64,000 nt of DNA from Paraburkholderia sp. Ac-20340 (GCF_017104965.1 NZ_JAAGPR010000034.1:27985-91984), one strand, 5' to 3'. Positions 35,435 through 44,305 are shown, counted from the first letter of the stretch. Program-made: numbers and translations. Notes: a model not told the origin generated them from the sequence alone.

Positions 35435-36790
35435 TTACTGGCCCGAAGTCTCAGAGGCGTGGCGGCGATGGCCGTGGTGTGCGCCCGAAGCGCCCGATGC
35501 TGCGGCGGCGCCCGACGCGCCGGAAGCGCCCGAGGCATGCTTCGGATGCTCGGCGGGAATCGTGATCTTCGCGCCTTCGCGCAGACGGTCCGAGCCGTCG
35601 ATCACGACACGCTCGCCCACCGCGAGACCCGAGGCGATGCTGGTGCGCTCGGCATCGACCGGGCCCACTTTCACGACGCGCACCGTGACGGTGTTGTCCG
35701 CCTTGACCACGTACACGTACTGGCCTTGCGAGCCGTTGAGCACCGCCGAAGTCGGCACGATCACGGCGTTGTGGATCGTATCGACGAGCAGTCGCGCATT
35801 GACGAACTGGTTCGGGAACAGCATCTGGTCGTTGTTGGCGAAGCTCGCGCGCAGCTTGACGGTGCCCGTGGTGGTGTCGATCTGGTTGTCGATGGTCTGC
35901 ACGAAGCCGTTTTCCAGCAGCGTGGTATTGCTGCGGTCGTAGGCCGCCACGGACATCTTCGTGCCGGCGTGCAGCTGCTTCATGATCGACGGGAGGTTGT
36001 CTTCGGAGGTCGTGAAGATCACGCTGATCGGCTGCAATTGCGTGAGCACGACGAGCCCGTTGGTGTCGCCCGAAGTCACATAGTTGCCCGGATCGACCTG
36101 GCGCAGACCCACGCGGCCCGACACCGGCGCGGTCACGCGCGCGTAGGTGAGATCGAGCTTGTAGGTGTCGATGTTGGCCTGATCGGACTTGACCGTGCCT
36201 TCGTACTGCTTGACGAGCGAGGCTTGCGTGTCGACCTGCTGGCTCGCGATCGAGTCCTGCGCGAGCAGCGTCTGGTAGCGCTTCAGGTCGAGGCGGGCGG
36301 TGGCCAGCAGCGCCTGGTCGCGCGCGAACTGGCCTTCGGCGTTGGCGAGCGAAATCTGGTACGGGCGCGGGTCGATCTGGGCGAGCACGTCGCCCTTGTT
36401 GACCATCTGGCCTTCCTGGAAGTTGACGCTTTGCAGCGTGCCCGATAGTTGCGTGCGCACCGTGACGTCGGCCAGCGGCGTGACCGTGCCGAGCGCGGTG
36501 ATGACGATGGGCATGTCGCCGGCCTTGGCCGTCGCCACGCTGACCGGCTGCGGCATGTTGGCCATGGCGCCGCCGCGTCCCGCATGTTTGCCGCCGCTCG
36601 CGGCGTTGGGCGCACCCGCGCCGCTGGACGGATTACGGTTCCAGGGCTGCCAGCGCAGCAGCACGATGGCCGCCACAACCAGCACGATACCCAATGCAAT
36701 CAGCTTGCCGCGCCGTTTGCGCGGTGCCGGGGCGGACGATGACGGCGTATCTCGACGAGGGGAATCCGGGCGCTTTTCTTGTTGATCCAT
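35435..36790 (-). CDS. mdtA: RND efflux periplasmic adaptor (MdtA type)
   Basis: A 451-residue membrane fusion protein. A single N-terminal membrane anchor (about residues 30-47) is followed by a Gly/Ala/Ser-rich linker, the barrel-sandwich/lipoyl and hairpin regions (QSVNFQEGQMVNKGDVLAQIDPRPY, around 129-153, quoted in part) and the beta-barrel and proximal domains. It connects the MdtB/MdtC pump to an outer membrane channel. The ATG at 36790 is the first gene of the mdtABC operon. The last 40 residues are Ala/Ser/His-rich (SGASGAHHGHRRHAS) and unlike the core. No dedicated regulator gene sits next to it. Confidence 0.92.
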   Translation of the reverse strand: MDQQEKRPDSPRRDTPSSSAPAPRKRRGKLIALGIVLVVAAIVLLRWQPWNRNPSSGAGAPNAASGGKHAGRGGAMANMPQPVSVATAKAGDMPIVITALGTVTPLADVTVRTQLSGTLQSVNFQEGQMVNKGDVLAQIDPRPYQISLANAEGQFARDQALLATARLDLKRYQTLLAQDSIASQQVDTQASLVKQYEGTVKSDQANIDTYKLDLTYARVTAPVSGRVGLRQVDPGNYVTSGDTNGLVVLTQLQPISVIFTTSEDNLPSIMKQLHAGTKMSVAAYDRSNTTLLENGFVQTIDNQIDTTTGTVKLRASFANNDQMLFPNQFVNARLLVDTIHNAVIVPTSAVLNGSQGQYVYVVKADNTVTVRVVKVGPVDAERTSIASGLAVGERVVIDGSDRLREGAKITIPAEHPKHASGASGASGAAAASGASGAHHGHRRHASETSGQ

Positions 36791-37352
36791 CGGTCAGGTC
36801 GGTTGCGAGTATCGGTGACGTGCGTAGAGACGTGCGTGTCGGTTAGGCGGTCTGGCGCGTGCGTGCGGGCGGGCATGGGCGCCGCTGGCCGCGCGGCCAA
36901 GGATGCCGATGCTACGCGAGAAGCGCGCAAGCTTGATGTCAGGTGCCGGCTGGCGGGCCTCGTGAGGCTGGCTGGCTGGATCGCGAAAGGCGGGCCTGGG
37001 CGGGCGACGGGGACGATGCGCGGTGCGGGTCGCTGCGCAGTTCGCTGCCGGGTCCGCTGCCCGGTGTGCTGGCGAGCGGCTGACCTCGCGTTGCCGCTTT
37101 GCGCTTTGCTTCCCGATGTCGCCTGGCAACCTCGCGCCACGCAAGCGCGTGCGCTTGCGACGGCGTACGAATGACTGACCGACGCCTTACCGGCAGCTCA
37201 CGCTACCTGAAAAGCATGATGCTACGTTGCGCCCTTTGTTACCGTCCAGTGCCGTATCTTTCGAGGCGTTACGGAGGTTACAGGTCGTATCAGGCCTGTG
37301 TAAGGATTTGGGTCGTCGGTCGTCAGAAATAAGGGGAGTTAGCGCGGATTTT
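36791..37352. other. Intergenic gap upstream of mdtABC
   Basis: About 560 bp without a supported gene. It must contain the mdtABC promoter reading leftward, but I find no convincing -35/-10 pair or operator. Several open frames exist but show no ribosome binding site and no family resemblance. Confidence 0.5.
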
Positions 37353-38219
37353 TTAGCGCGGATGGCCGTTCTCGGTTGCGCGCGTGCGCAACGGTGGCGG
37401 CAGGCAGGGCGTGCCGCCGATTTCGGCCGCGATGCGCTCGACGCATTCGCGCAGCAGCGGCACGGCATGCGAGACGAGCCAGTCGCGCGGACACTGCTGG
37501 GCCGCGCCGCCGCAATTGATCGCGTAAAGCTCGCCGTTCGGTCCCGCGAACGCGCCCGCGATGGCGTTCAGGCCTTCATACCATTCGCCGACGGCCATGC
37601 CGTAGCCCTGCGCAGCGGTTTCCGCGAGTGCGGCGTCGAGCCGGCTGCTGACAAAGCCCCAATCGTTGCCCGCAGCGGCCTGCAGCGCCGAGGTCAGTTC
37701 GGCCCGCGTGTGAGCGTCGAGCGAGACCAGATACGCGCGCCCCACGGCCGTGCGGCTCATGTCGATGCGCGAACCCACTTCGAGCCGCGACACCAGCACG
37801 GCCGAGCGCGGCCGGATTGCGTCGATCACCACCATATCGAGCCGGTCGCGCACGGCAAGATGCACCGAAAGGGCGGTGCGCTCGGCCAGGCGCGTGAGGA
37901 ACGGACGGGCGCGCTCGCGCAGATCGGCGTTGCGCAGGAAGCCGCTCGACAGTTCCAGCACCGACGAAGTCAGCACGAAGCGTTCGCTGTCGGGCAGGCG
38001 CGCGAGGAAACCGGTGGACACTAGCGTGCCGGTCAGGCGCGAAAGCGTGGCTTTGGGAATACCGGTAAGCTCCGTCAGTTCGCGATTGCCCAGCGGCGTT
38101 TCGGCCGCGGCGATGGCGCGCAGCACGGCGAGGCCGCGCGCGAGCGCAGTGACTTCTTCGGCGCTGCCGTCTTTGGTGTCCCGCGCCGCGTCGGCACGGG
38201 AGGGGGGCGTGGAATTCAT
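37353..38219 (-). CDS. IclR-family transcriptional regulator
   Basis: A 288-residue regulator with an N-terminal winged helix (about residues 20-80, LGNRELTELTGIPKATLSRLTGTLV) and the IclR effector domain (about 95-270, with GRAYLVSLDAHTR and CGGAAQQCPRDWL). IclR proteins usually control small-molecule catabolism genes next to them. Here the regulator is isolated: minus-strand mdtA is about 560 bp away on one side and a gene-free region is on the other. Its target is therefore not evident. ATG at 38219 was chosen; an in-frame ATG at 38300 would add a basic 27-residue leader. Confidence 0.88.
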   Translation of the reverse strand: MNSTPPSRADAARDTKDGSAEEVTALARGLAVLRAIAAAETPLGNRELTELTGIPKATLSRLTGTLVSTGFLARLPDSERFVLTSSVLELSSGFLRNADLRERARPFLTRLAERTALSVHLAVRDRLDMVVIDAIRPRSAVLVSRLEVGSRIDMSRTAVGRAYLVSLDAHTRAELTSALQAAAGNDWGFVSSRLDAALAETAAQGYGMAVGEWYEGLNAIAGAFAGPNGELYAINCGGAAQQCPRDWLVSHAVPLLRECVERIAAEIGGTPCLPPPLRTRATENGHPR

Positions 38220-38507
38220 CGGCAAAGCTCTCAGGCGTAGTTGTAAATTAATTTGTCTTGTTGCTTTTCGTGTTTTCCGGAACACAATTTCACGTTTCAT
38301 TGCATCGCGTGCAAAGCTGCTATAGCACGCCCCGACGGACCGGAATGTGGGCATGACCGCTTTCCATCGGACGAAACCCGCGTCATATCAACAAATGTGC
38401 GGAAAACACGGGCCACATCGTTATTCAAAAAACATAATGTGTTCTGTTTGATAGTTCGCGTAATCTGGCGAGAAATTGCTTGACTTAGTCAGCATCTGGG
38501 TAAAAAA

Positions 38508-38691
38508 TGGAATCTAATTTCGACAGGATCTCGAAATCTTGACAACGCACGGCGTAGTCGCGGTTTCTGCGGTCATGGCGCAATCGTGGTGAAGTCTGTA
38601 GTGCGATCGTATGGCAAGGGTTTCGAATCGTTTCAAGGTCGTCTGAAACATCGGCTTGAACCCCAAACCTCGCGAATCTTGCGAGGTTTTT
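38508..38691 (+). ncRNA. Candidate small RNA ending at an orphan terminator
   Basis: No plus-strand gene precedes the terminator at 38665-38691, so some noncoding transcript probably ends there. A weak promoter (TTGACT at 38480-38485 and TAAAAA at 38501-38506, spacing 15) would start it near 38510. A hairpin GTTTCA-N8-TGAAAC lies at about 38630-38649, before the terminator. The 5' end is a guess and the RNA matches no family I can name. Confidence 0.35.
38665..38691 (+). terminator. Orphan intrinsic terminator
   Basis: AAACCTCGC-GAATCTT-GCGAGGTTT forms a perfect 9-bp stem running into a short T-run. No coding gene lies upstream on this strand for more than 2 kb. Confidence 0.85.
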
Positions 38692-38805
38692 AAGTGCCGC
38701 GGTTTATGCATAACGCATAAATCCCATTATCTGGATACGATTGCTTCAAGGATTACTTCGCGATTCGCTGCCGGCCCGGTCCACAGGTCGAATACCGTCT
38801 CTCAG

Positions 38806-38836
38806 GTTCTAGCACGGCCCTCGGAATGGCTAGAAC
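38806..38836 (+). repeat. Inverted repeat upstream of second orphan terminator
   Basis: GTTCTAGC (38806-38813) and GCTAGAAC (38829-38836) are perfect 8-bp arms separated by 15 bp, directly before the terminator at 38842. It may be an RNA stem in the same transcript or a protein-binding site. Confidence 0.7.
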
Positions 38837-38841
38837 TTTTC

Positions 38842-38874
38842 AAAGCGTCACGTTCACACGTGGCGCTTTTTTTT
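38842..38874 (+). terminator. Second orphan intrinsic terminator, upstream of lysR-like gene
   Basis: AAAGCGTCACGT-TCAC-ACGTGGCGCTTT forms a 12-bp stem (one G-U pair) followed by five more T residues. It ends 99 bp before the LysR-type start, so it could close a small RNA or act as an attenuator for that gene. Confidence 0.9.
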
Positions 38875-38973
38875 CGCTGTGCGCTGGCGCACATCATTGC
38901 GGAATTCCACCCCCCGATCCGTTCGGCGAGCTTTGCCGTACCATCGCCGCACACCTGTTCGATGGAGCGGCAC

Positions 38974-39891
38974 ATGTTATCCGAAGAAGAACTGGCTTTG
39001 CTCGAAGCGATCCGCGAAAGCGGCAGTCTGTCGCGTGCCGCCGCGCGCCTGAACAAGGCGCCTTCGACGGTGTCGCATGCGGCGCGTCAACTGGAAGCAC
39101 GCTTCGACGCGCTGCTGTTCGACCGGCGCCGCTACCGTCTGCAACTCACGCCCGCCGGGCAACTGCTCGCCGATGAAGCGGGGCGCCTGATGCAGGACGT
39201 CGCGCGCATGACGCAGCGGGTGCGGCAGGTGGCGAACGGCTGGGAAGACCGCCTCTGGATCGTCACGGACGAGATCATCGAATTCGAACTGCTGATGCCC
39301 GTCGTGCGCGATTTCGATGCGCTCGACTCGGGCGTGCGGCTGCGCTTTACGCACGAGGTACTGGCCGGCACGTGGGAGGCGCTGCGTGACGGGCGCGCCG
39401 ACCTGATCGTGGGCGCGACCAACGAGCCGCCCGCGATCGCCGGTCTGCACTGGTTCGAACTGGGCGTGATGGAGTGGGTGTTCGCGCTCGCGCCGCGCCA
39501 TCCGCTGGCGGGCGTCGCCGGGCCGCTGTCGCGCGAACGGATTCTGTCGACGCGTGGCGTGGCTGTCGCCGATTCGTCCCGGCATATGCCCGGTCGCGCT
39601 TATGGGCTGCTGGGCGGACAGGATGTACTCGCCGTTCCGTCGATGCGTGCGAAGATTCTGGCGCAGCGCGACGGCCTGGGCGTTGGCTGGGTGCCGCGCG
39701 AGCGCGCTGCGAAGCTGCTGGCAAGCGGCGAGCTCATCGAGAAAGAGACGGCGAGCCCGCGCGAGCCGAACACGCTCTATGTGGCCTGGCGCGCCGAACG
39801 GCCGGGCCGCGCGCTGCAGTGGTGGATCGACCGCCTGCGCGAGCCGCGCCTGGCGAGCCGGCTGGTGAAGGGGATCGAAGTCGGCGCCTGA
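38974..39891 (+). CDS. LysR-family transcriptional regulator
   Basis: A 305-residue LysR regulator: winged helix in residues 1-60 (ELALLEAIRESGSLSRAAARLNKAP) and a two-lobe effector domain (about 88-295). The ATG at 38974 was preferred over ATG at 38962 because GGAG lies 6 bp before it and the family begins MLSEEELALLEA. The SDR gene follows on the same strand after 162 bp; it is a candidate target or co-transcribed partner. The 5' region carries a terminator-like hairpin, so expression may involve read-through control. Confidence 0.88.
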   Translation: MLSEEELALLEAIRESGSLSRAAARLNKAPSTVSHAARQLEARFDALLFDRRRYRLQLTPAGQLLADEAGRLMQDVARMTQRVRQVANGWEDRLWIVTDEIIEFELLMPVVRDFDALDSGVRLRFTHEVLAGTWEALRDGRADLIVGATNEPPAIAGLHWFELGVMEWVFALAPRHPLAGVAGPLSRERILSTRGVAVADSSRHMPGRAYGLLGGQDVLAVPSMRAKILAQRDGLGVGWVPRERAAKLLASGELIEKETASPREPNTLYVAWRAERPGRALQWWIDRLREPRLASRLVKGIEVGA

Positions 39892-40053
39892 GCGGACACA
39901 CGGGCACGCATCGCAGTAGCAAAGTAAGCGCCATTCCAGAACGTTCGAAAAAATCGAATATCTTCGTCGCGGATGTCGTACGGCAATGCACGTCGCGCCC
40001 GGCACCATGACGTTACGGTCCAGCACGGATCATCACCCACCAGGAGAAACGTC

Positions 40054-40791
40054 ATGAATCGCTTTGCCAACAAAACTGTCCTCGTCACCGGCGGCACCAG
40101 CGGCATCGGTCTCGCGACCGCGCAAGCCTATGCAGCCGAAGGCGCACGCGTGATCGTCACCGGCCGCGACGAAGCCACGCTCGCCGCCGCCCGCGAAACC
40201 CTGGGCGGCGATGCCCGCGCCTACCGCAACGACGCCGCGTCGCCGGCGGCCTCGCGTGAACTGGCCGCTGCGCTGCGCGAAGACGGCATCCGCCTCGACG
40301 CCGTGTTTATCAACGCGGGTGTCGCGAAGTTCGCGCCCTTCGATCAGGTCGACGAAGCGCTCTGGGACCAGAGTTTCGATATCAACGTGAAGGGCGCGTA
40401 TTTCCAGATTCAGGCACTGCTGCCGCTCCTGAATACGGGCGCGTCGATCGTGCTCAATGGCTCGATCAATGCGCATATCGGCATGCCGTCGTCGTCGGTG
40501 TATGCGGCCAGCAAGGCGGCGCTGGTGTCGCTCGCGAAGACGCTTTCGGCGGAGCTGCTGCCGCGCGGCGCGCGTGTGAATGTCGTGAGCCCCGGCCCCG
40601 TGACGACGCCGCTGCACGGCAAGATCGGCATGGATCAGGCAACGAAAGACGCGCTGGCGGCGCAAATCCCGCTCGGCCGCTTCGGCACGCCGGCTGAACT
40701 GGCTTCGACGATCCTGCATCTGAGCGCGCCGGAATCCGCGTTTATCGTCGGCACGGAAATCATCGTCGATGGCGGCATGAGCCAGCTTTGA
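40054..40791 (+). CDS. Short-chain dehydrogenase/reductase
   Basis: A 245-residue classical SDR. The nucleotide site TGGTSGIG is at about residues 12-19, the NAG motif in FINAGVAKFAP, the catalytic serine in NGSINAH, and YAASK with the catalytic Tyr and Lys at about 150-154. The sequence GRD after the second strand suggests NADP preference. It ends in GTEIIVDGGMSQL, the usual SDR closing. AGGAGA sits 6 bp upstream of the ATG. The substrate is unknown; the preceding LysR regulator may control it. Confidence 0.9.
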   Translation: MNRFANKTVLVTGGTSGIGLATAQAYAAEGARVIVTGRDEATLAAARETLGGDARAYRNDAASPAASRELAAALREDGIRLDAVFINAGVAKFAPFDQVDEALWDQSFDINVKGAYFQIQALLPLLNTGASIVLNGSINAHIGMPSSSVYAASKAALVSLAKTLSAELLPRGARVNVVSPGPVTTPLHGKIGMDQATKDALAAQIPLGRFGTPAELASTILHLSAPESAFIVGTEIIVDGGMSQL

Positions 40792-40815
40792 TCGCTGCCT
40801 GACAGCACCAGCAGT

Positions 40816-40856
40816 AAAAAAGGCGCGAACGGTGCAAACCGTTCGCGCCTTTCGTT
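40816..40856. terminator. Bidirectional terminator between SDR and amt genes
   Basis: AAAGGCGCGAACGG and CCGTTCGCGCCTTT pair as a 14-bp perfect stem with a TGCAAA loop, flanked by an A-run and a T-rich stretch. It serves the two convergent genes. Confidence 0.93.
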
Positions 40857-40872
40857 AAACATTAGCTGCGGT

Positions 40873-42075
40873 TCAGGACACCGATTCGCGTTCCGGCGTG
40901 GCGGTGATCTTGTGGATCGAGAGATCGGCGCCGTTGTATTCCTCTTCCTGATCGATGCGCAGGCCCACGGTCGCGCGCAGCACGCCGTACACCACAAAAC
41001 CGCCGAGCGAGGCCATCACGATGCCGGCCAGCGTGCCGACGATCTGTGCGCCCAGCGATACCCCGCCAATGCCGCCTAGCGCACGCGTGCCGAAAATCCC
41101 CGCCGCGATGCCGCCCCACGCGCCGCACAGACCGTGCAGCGGCCACACGCCGAGCACATCGTCGATGCGCCAGCGGTTCTGCACGCAAGTGAACATATAG
41201 ACGAACAGCACGCCCGCCACCGCGCCCGTCGCCAGCGCGCCGAGCGGATGCATGATGTCCGAACCCGCGCACACGGCCACCAGGCCCGCGAGCGGCCCGT
41301 TATAGGTGAAGCCCGGATCGTTGCGGCCCGCGGCCCACGCGGACAGCGTGCCGCCCACCATCGCCATCAGCGAATTCACGGCCACGAGGCCGCTGATCTT
41401 GTCGATGGTCTGCGCGCTCATCACGTTGAAGCCGAACCAGCCCACCGCGAGCACCCACGCGCCGAGCGCCAGAAACGGAATGTTCGAAGGCGGATGCGCG
41501 GCAATGCGGCCGTCGCGCGAATAGCGGCCATGCCGCGCGCCAAGCAGCAGCACGGCCGGCAGCGCAACCCAGCCGCCGAACGCGTGCACCACGACCGAAC
41601 CGGCGAAGTCATGGAAGGGCACGCCGAACACATGCGTGATCGCGTCTTCGAAACCCAGACGGTTGTTCCAGACCATGCCTTCGAAGAACGGATAGATGAA
41701 ACCCGTGATGACGAAGGTGGCGAACAGCTGCGGATTGAATTTCGAGCGCTCGGCGATGCCGCCCGAGACGATCGCCGGAATGGCAGCCGCGAAGGTCAGC
41801 AGGAAGAAGAAACGCACCAGCTGATAGCCGTTGTGTTCGGCGAGCAGCGTGGCCGGCGAGAAGAACTGCACGCCATAGGCGATCGTGTAGCCGATGAAGA
41901 AATAGGCGATCGTCGAGACCGAAAAGTCCACAAGGATCTTCACAAGCGCGTTGACCTGATTCTTCTTGCGCACGGTGCCGAGTTCGAGGAACGCGAAGCC
42001 CGCGTGCATCGCGAGCACCATGGCGGCGCCTAGCAGCAGAAACAGCGTATCGGTGCCGGATTTGAGGTTGTCCAT
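40873..42075 (-). CDS. amt: Ammonium transporter (Amt family)
   Basis: A 400-residue Amt/MEP channel with about 11 membrane segments. The signature FHDFAGSVVVHAFGGW holds the first pore histidine and PLHGLCGAWGGIAAGIFG the second. It admits ammonium/ammonia across the inner membrane. ATG at 42075 with AGGA upstream on the minus strand. No glnK (PII) gene sits beside it, unlike the typical glnK-amtB pair, so regulation through PII would be in trans. The last 25 residues (EEEYNGADLSIHKITATPERE) resemble the usual cytoplasmic tail. Confidence 0.93.
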   Translation of the reverse strand: MDNLKSGTDTLFLLLGAAMVLAMHAGFAFLELGTVRKKNQVNALVKILVDFSVSTIAYFFIGYTIAYGVQFFSPATLLAEHNGYQLVRFFFLLTFAAAIPAIVSGGIAERSKFNPQLFATFVITGFIYPFFEGMVWNNRLGFEDAITHVFGVPFHDFAGSVVVHAFGGWVALPAVLLLGARHGRYSRDGRIAAHPPSNIPFLALGAWVLAVGWFGFNVMSAQTIDKISGLVAVNSLMAMVGGTLSAWAAGRNDPGFTYNGPLAGLVAVCAGSDIMHPLGALATGAVAGVLFVYMFTCVQNRWRIDDVLGVWPLHGLCGAWGGIAAGIFGTRALGGIGGVSLGAQIVGTLAGIVMASLGGFVVYGVLRATVGLRIDQEEEYNGADLSIHKITATPERESVS

Positions 42076-42586
42076 CTTGCGTCCTGCATTTGCCCTAAAG
42101 GAGCGCGTTATGAGCAAGATGTGGGCCAGCTATGCGCCAGCATGGTGAAACGCCGGTCGGCGAAACGCATTTTGGCAGTGCGCGCGTGCACCGGCGCGGA
42201 ACCTGGCGGTGCGATTCATGCGCCGATATCGCGCGGATGAACGACGCCGGTGCACGGCGGATGCGATGTGCATCGGCACAATTGCAGTGCCTGCGCGCAA
42301 AGGTGGTGAGGCGACGCGCCAGATTGGGGCGATTTATTCGTTTTTCCTTTCTTTATCAAGGTGTTGTCGGCTATTCGAAATATTCTCTCAGGCGAATCAG
42401 GGGCGCGATGAAGGCGCGTTTCAATGGACGTTTGAATGGAGGTCGCGGCGGCGTCACTTACGCCTTCGTCCTTGGCGCAAGAGAAGGCTTGCGCGCCAGG
42501 CACATCGGGCGCACGCGGGGCGCAAACGTAGACATAATGAGCGGATTCCAACCTTCCGCCGTCCGGACGCCCCGAACCGCCATTCA
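42076..42586. other. Divergent region between amt and the sensor kinase gene
   Basis: No gene is supported. It holds the promoters of amt (leftward) and the kinase (rightward). A perfect 12-bp inverted repeat (42185-42196 and 42245-42256, arm CGTGCACCGGCG) is the most notable structure; I could not place a sigma-54 promoter with correct spacing. Confidence 0.55.
42185..42256. repeat. 12-bp inverted repeat with 48-bp spacer upstream of amt
   Basis: CGTGCACCGGCG at 42185-42196 and its exact complement CGCCGGTGCACG at 42245-42256 lie 110-180 bp upstream of the amt start. They could be paired binding sites of a dimeric regulator or an RNA stem. Confidence 0.75.
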
Positions 42587-44305
42587 ATGCGCCTCACCAC
42601 CAAAGGGCTGTTGCTGATCGCGATCCCCGCCGTTTTCGAGTTGACCTTGCTGTCGGCCATCGTCAAGGCCGAGGCCGACGCGGAAGCCGCCGAGCGCATG
42701 GGGCAGCATAGCCAGGAGGTGCTCGCGCAGGCCGGCCGCGTGCTGGAGCCGGTGCTGGTCGAATCGGTCAAACTGCGCGGCGCGGTGGCGGCGGGCGAAC
42801 CGCGCTTCTCGACGCCAGTGGCCACCTGGATGGACGTGGACCGCCGCATCGACCGGCTGGTCGATCTCGTCTCCGATAACCCTTCGCAAGTCGAGCGCGC
42901 CGTGCAGATCCGCCAGGCGGTGCAGAGCTACCGGCAGTGGTCGGATCGCATTCAGGACCTGCTGCACTCGGGGCGTCGTGCTGATCTGGTCGAGCGCTTT
43001 CGCACGTTCACCGACTTCGACGTGCTCGACCGCGTGCGCACGCAGGTCAGCGCGTTCCAGACCGAGGAACGGCGTCTCGACGTGCTGCGCGTGACGGCCG
43101 CCGAACAGGCGCGCGCGCAGCAGCAAACGCTGGTGATGACGGCCGTGATCGGCTCGATCATGCTGGTGGCGCTGTCGGTCTGGCTGTTCACACGCGGCGT
43201 GCGCGGGCGGCTCAATGCGCTGTCCGACAACGCGGGGCGACTGGCGGGCAACGAGCCGCTTGCGCCGCTCACGAGCGGCAACGACGAAATCGCCCAGCTC
43301 GATCTCACGCTGCATCAGATCAGCCAGCGCCTCGTGGAGGCGGAGCGGCTGCGTCTGGGTTTTCAGGCCGATCTCGCGCGCCGCGCCGAACAACTGGCGG
43401 CGATCAACGAAAACCTGCGTCAGCAGACTCAGGAAAACGAAATGTTCATCCATAGCGTGTCGCACGATCTGCGCGCGCCGCTGGTGAACCTGCAAGGTTT
43501 TTCGCGCGAACTCAATCACGCTTGCGACGATCTGCGCGAGCGCGTGGCGCATTCTTCGCTGACGCCCGAAGCGCGCGAGCGGGTCGAGCGCATCATCAAC
43601 GAGGATATCGGCGAAGCGCTGCGCTATTTGCAGACGGCGGTGCTGCGCGCCTCGCACATCATCGACGCGCTGCTGCGGCTGGCGCGCGTGGGGCGCGTGG
43701 AGTACCGGCGTCAGCGCGTCAATGTGCAGGAACTGGTGCAGCGCGTGGTGGATGCGATGCATGCTTCGGTGCGCGCGCGCCAGGCGCAGGTGAGCGTGCG
43801 CACGCTGCCGCCCGTGTGGGGCGACCCGACCGCGCTCGAACAGATCTTCGCGAATCTGATCGGCAATGCGCTGAATTATCTCGATGCGTCGCGCGAAGGG
43901 CGTATCGAGATCGGCACGGCCACGGCGCCGCCGGGCGTGGAATCGCTGCAGATTTTCTACGTGCGCGACAACGGGCTCGGCATTCCCGACGTGGCGTTGC
44001 CGCGCCTCTTTCAGGCATTCCAGCGCATGCATGGCAACGTCGCGCCGGGCGAAGGCATCGGTCTCGCGCTGGTGCGGCGCATGGTCGAACGGCACGGCGG
44101 GCGCGTGTGGGTGGAATCCGTGGAGGGCGAGGGCACGACGTTTTATCTGTCGCTGCCCGATGCGCTGGCGGTCGTGCCGCCCGCGCCGGGCGAAGCCGCG
44201 GCGCTGATGGCCGCGCACGAGCGCGAACTACGTGGCGGCGACGTCGACGACGAAGTCGAACTTGCCGCCGTCGCGTCCGCTAGCCGGATCTTGCCGGCGT
44301 CCTGA
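42587..44305 (+). CDS. Membrane sensor histidine kinase with CHASE3-like sensor
   Basis: A 572-residue kinase. Two membrane segments (about residues 6-25 and 178-200) enclose a helical periplasmic region resembling CHASE3, followed by a HAMP-like linker, a HisKA domain with the phosphorylated histidine in HSVSHDLRAPL (about residue 292), and an HATPase domain with NLIGNALNYLD, DNGLGIP and GEGIGLALVRR. No response regulator gene is adjacent, so its partner is encoded elsewhere. The C-terminal 50 residues are an Ala/Glu-rich tail. The start at 42587 is by similarity, without a strong ribosome binding site. Confidence 0.85.
   Translation: MRLTTKGLLLIAIPAVFELTLLSAIVKAEADAEAAERMGQHSQEVLAQAGRVLEPVLVESVKLRGAVAAGEPRFSTPVATWMDVDRRIDRLVDLVSDNPSQVERAVQIRQAVQSYRQWSDRIQDLLHSGRRADLVERFRTFTDFDVLDRVRTQVSAFQTEERRLDVLRVTAAEQARAQQQTLVMTAVIGSIMLVALSVWLFTRGVRGRLNALSDNAGRLAGNEPLAPLTSGNDEIAQLDLTLHQISQRLVEAERLRLGFQADLARRAEQLAAINENLRQQTQENEMFIHSVSHDLRAPLVNLQGFSRELNHACDDLRERVAHSSLTPEARERVERIINEDIGEALRYLQTAVLRASHIIDALLRLARVGRVEYRRQRVNVQELVQRVVDAMHASVRARQAQVSVRTLPPVWGDPTALEQIFANLIGNALNYLDASREGRIEIGTATAPPGVESLQIFYVRDNGLGIPDVALPRLFQAFQRMHGNVAPGEGIGLALVRRMVERHGGRVWVESVEGEGTTFYLSLPDALAVVPPAPGEAAALMAAHERELRGGDVDDEVELAAVASASRILPAS

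Larger units (their letters stand above)
38220..38973. other. Gene-free, comparatively AT-rich region with RNA-like structures
   Basis: This 754-bp stretch carries no convincing protein gene but has two strong plus-strand intrinsic terminators (38665-38691 and 38842-38874), several hairpins, and TTGACT/TTGACA boxes at 38480-38485 and 38539-38544. It is lower in GC than its surroundings, especially 38240-38540. Candidate noncoding RNAs are listed separately. Confidence 0.6.

Noticed and set aside
29996..35942. Very long plus-strand open frames (over 800 and 1,200 codons) opposite the mdtB/mdtC genes
   Set aside because: They are rich in Arg, His and Gln with no domain, mirror the codon bias of the minus-strand RND genes, and have no ribosome site; the RND proteins are unmistakable.
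38790..38836. Resemblance to the 3' part of a glycine riboswitch (TCTCTCAGGTTC)
   Set aside because: The rest of the conserved core is missing and the downstream gene is a LysR regulator, not a glycine gene; it is kept only as part of the candidate RNA region.
42236..42300. Possible sigma-54 promoter (GGCAC...TTGTGC on the minus strand) for amt
   Set aside because: The GG and GC dinucleotides are 12 bp apart instead of the required 10, so the -24/-12 geometry fails.
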